From: Streptomyces sp. NBC_01465
GTDB taxonomy: Bacteria; Actinomycetota; Actinomycetes; Streptomycetales; Streptomycetaceae
Direction of reading: 5' to 3'
NCBI RefSeq assembly: GCF_036227325.1
Contig: NZ_CP109467.1
Span: 8,990,001 to 9,054,000, forward strand
Length of the DNA: 64,000 bases
Shown here: one piece after another, positions 63,001-64,000 of the stretch
Position numbering within the stretch: position 1 is the first letter of the stretch
Layout: every line of letters begins with the position of its first letter
Notes under the pieces: model-generated
The model's input: the letters and a program-made list of their open reading frames with translations, nothing else
Database searches by the model: none
What the model was told of the DNA's origin: nothing
Position numbers and translations under genes: made by a program

Positions 63001-63645
63001 GGGGAGTGGCTGTTCGATCTGAGCCGTATGCCGGCCCTGCAGCGTGCAGAGATCCGCCGGATCATTGACGAGGCCCGCATCCTCGTCCACTGCGCACTCA
63101 GCGGCGAGAGCCCATTCCAGTCGCTGAGCATCAACCGGAACCCGATGAGCGGCGACAGCATGGCAGACGCACCGACGCCAATCATGCTGATGGAGCCCCG
63201 CCACACGCTGACGGCGGCCGCTCCGCAGGGCGGGACCATGGAGTTCCAGGTCCACCGGATCAGTGGCGCAGGATTTCGCCGGATGAACCCCGAGGTCATC
63301 TCGATCCCCACTGCCCCCGGGTGGAGGCTGCGCCGCAGAGGCGGCCGCCTGGAACTGCGGGACCAGGACGGCACGGTATGGGCGCGCGCGCTGACCAGTC
63401 TTCCGCCCCGGTGGCACCAGGCAGCCATCGCCCGGGGTCGCGTACTGGTGGTGTACGGATTCGGGCTGGGACTGGAGGAACCGGCCGAGGAGCGCGCCGC
63501 GTTCGCCTCGCCCCGGGCCTTCGCAGAACACTTCCACGTGGCTGCCTCCGCAGGACTGCTGACGGCTGCGTACGTGGCCTGGGACCCCACGCCACCGCGC
63601 CAGGCCGCCCGCCGCCAGAAGGGTCGCAAGCAGCACAAGCGGTGA
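60001..63645 (+). CDS. Cap4-like nuclease/NB-ARC STAND protein with TPR C-terminus
   Basis: ATG 60001 (AGGGGGCGAG upstream), 1214 aa; a start at 59911 would add an unlike extension. Residues 1-150: PD-(D/E)xK-type nuclease (GFQYQYLRTLEAM, acidic VDVVDFDLVD at 51-60 and QVK at 70-72), as in the Cap4/Avs effector nucleases. Residues about 280-500: NB-ARC ATPase with Walker A GLSGIGKS (289-296), Walker B LIFDD (Asp371, Asp372), LITS and LEGWPLAIELA. Residues about 600-1000: TPR-like helical repeats, probably the sensor; about 1080-1214: a basic C-terminal segment. STAND nucleases cut DNA when a phage protein is sensed. Flanked by IS remnants, this fits a defence gene. Confidence 0.85.
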   Translation: MLRLDGGRVAARGFQYQYLRTLEAMLTASDCAQVHGCRIEGPADSTSTSAVDVVDFDLVDGVGDCVLAAQVKSASPGRQVSAPDAFTILAELVSKVEAETYELITAALPDRNCRALAKALDEASSSPLRLKEVLAGLLERAPSATARLEALSEQDLARLGRARMVFDSRDTEAIRQDLRERLRQRRARHRAGLGGRSAGLIIGHLVAEIMRRAAEPREAYWTIADFTAAALVDDDVLVRAMGRQDWGTVFGSLPPVPDVARPLLLGDIAEVLTPPAPDARLVNSCVLAGLSGIGKSSAAAAYVAEHADRYDLVFWIEAATEEALTASFRRVWGHLNGHAQDGSTSSSTAYLREQVHELLSALPGRWLLIFDDASPTTADPWIPRLGRGDVLITSIDSAGWHHAPSIGVSRMNHAQAVELLTCRLLLSNEAATAHQESLDALADTLEGWPLAIELACGYMRTCSIPVERLDHYRSLLLDRALNDRRSVPSGYPRTLAATIDLSLERLAQNTADDSEFPYQVQEVLGFLCYFASQRIPVHLAMASAFIGPDAVPAGAEAIFLDESTVPVREIIRSLIQVSFVRYAEPLPVLYPQFPGSDDTVSMNTVLQHLLRQRLAQGAGVQEALSRSAFHTARWLGAALDSDDGDRAWEVAQHAAVLVDHIQVKAVKDNHTAILIGNLAGFEHVQGQTGGALRLLHLELAWLEELADPNELLIAQTRISLAQLYTREESSEAPDQALTLLPPLIDYLDRVRREDAGEPAAALLATKVRLLLHNLADQHPDDLRLRSLLNAFTTVTTQLPQTPAVAELIEGDRIARLFGDGDVQGVAHAARDLLHGSGHSFHAAEVQRQLIEALAYQHRWQEAEAEFEKYLVYTGPRSLYRSSVQDFVHNVGLACALAWLHFVSSQAAALLHRVLTESGTEHLEAALPDHERARFTLLKAVDAAARSDTAVFLPLMRELGANPFDREGLDPSSPWEQVLQSLVDRLKITVSTQIHDQIQANGEWLFDLSRMPALQRAEIRRIIDEARILVHCALSGESPFQSLSINRNPMSGDSMADAPTPIMLMEPRHTLTAAAPQGGTMEFQVHRISGAGFRRMNPEVISIPTAPGWRLRRRGGRLELRDQDGTVWARALTSLPPRWHQAAIARGRVLVVYGFGLGLEEPAEERAAFASPRAFAEHFHVAASAGLLTAAYVAWDPTPPRQAARRQKGRKQHKR

Positions 63646-63715
63646 CCGGGCTCGCCCGCCGACCGATGCGCCCCGCGCGCCACACAGGTCAGGGGCCGGG
63701 AGGCGTGATGAGGCT

Positions 63716-63875
63716 CTATGACTGCCAGGTGTGCGCCGGGGGTGCGTCGGCGAGCGTGGCGAAGAAGCGCTGATGCCCCCAGGTGTCGGGGTTTCCGATG
63801 AGGAACAGGCGGCGCTTTGCGCGGCTGATGGCGACGTTGAGGAGGTAGGGGGGGCTGCAGGGGTGGGTGACAGGT
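63716..63875 (-). pseudogene. SF1 helicase (AAA_12) C-terminus, truncated by IS3
   Basis: The frame ending at 63716 reads THPCSPPYLLNVAISRAKRR then LFLIGNPDTWGHQRFFAT, the C-terminal motif VI region of DNA2/NAM7-like superfamily 1 helicases (LLNVAISRAKxRLxxIG). Upstream the gene is cut at 63875 by the IS3-type terminal repeat. Only about the last 50 residues survive. SF1 helicases of this type are common next to STAND proteins in defence islands. Confidence 0.7.
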
Positions 63876-64000
63876 TGACCTGCCCCACCGTTTGGGCTCC
63901 AGGTGCGGTGGCTAACCGGCAGCCGGGATGGTGTCGTTCTCGGAGAGTAGTTCGTACTCGACGGGGGTGCGGTAGCCCAGTGCTGAATGCCGTCGCTGGC
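63876..64000 (-). mobile_element. IS3-family element, 3' end (partial)
   Basis: The minus-strand frame from the window edge reads RRHSALGYRTPVEYELLSEN, then DTIPAAG and a stop at 63912, the conserved C-terminus of IS3 OrfB transposases. The end motif CCCAAACGGTGGGGCAGGTCA (minus strand) closes at 63876. The rest lies outside the window. It matches the end remnant at 49718-49768 in the opposite orientation. Confidence 0.75.

Overview
The window is GC-rich actinobacterial DNA and looks like an accessory region of a Streptomyces chromosome, probably a chromosome arm or a linear plasmid. The evidence is the codon use, the many GTG starts, the GTGA/ATGA translational coupling and several family pairs typical of Streptomyces (XRE-type regulator with flavoprotein, MFS exporter with a divergent winged-helix regulator). 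Seven or more insertion-sequence copies or scars (ISL3, IS110, IS5, IS3 and IS21-like ends) cut the window into blocks, and several genes next to them are truncated. I saw no rRNA, tRNA or CRISPR array.

Layout. 1-1.4 kb: end of a regulator and a flavoprotein. 1.4-3.2 kb: ISL3 scar fused to a decayed IS110. 3.3-5.9 kb: VOC protein, a tiny membrane protein and an N6-adenine DNA methylase with an intrinsic terminator in its leader; two inverted copies of one long palindrome bracket the last two genes. 6.2-10.6 kb: a coupled three-gene operon of a TPR-CHAT protease, a zinc-binding protein and a membrane protein, divergent from the methylase. 10.9-11.9 kb: a small transposon-like cassette with a methyltransferase and inverted arrays of about 20-bp end repeats. 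12-20 kb: ISL3 copy, truncated genes, a DHFR-like reductase, and an MFS/regulator pair.

20-33.8 kb: a mostly minus-strand, partly coupled cluster. It holds a histidine phosphatase, a LanB C-terminal scar, an APH-type kinase, and a run of NUDIX domains (eight, plus a half) fused to methyltransferases, an ASCH domain, an isoaspartyl-type FxLD methyltransferase domain or each other, then an MFS transporter and a truncated CofE-like gene. It looks like a specialised-metabolite or RiPP-related cluster that has been rearranged. 34-41.5 kb: orphan genes, a frameshifted ISL3, a DUF6461 gene with a nonsense codon and a NucA/NucB-type nuclease without a visible secretion signal.

42.6-49.6 kb: a four-gene polymorphic toxin locus of an SseB-like protein, an ESX-like helical protein, a 1606-aa WXG/RHS effector with a DNA/RNA non-specific endonuclease tip, and a likely immunity protein. 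50.3-57.4 kb: a coupled four-gene operon (308, 1064, 268 and 732 aa) in which only a GrpB-like protein is recognisable; this is the best candidate for an undescribed system. 57.9-59.7 kb: a secreted ricin-type lectin and an IS5-type element with a passenger gene. 60-63.6 kb: a 1214-aa nuclease/NB-ARC/TPR STAND protein, a probable antiphage sensor, next to a truncated SF1 helicase. The 49.77-63.88 kb block is bracketed by inverted 3' ends of an IS3-type element.
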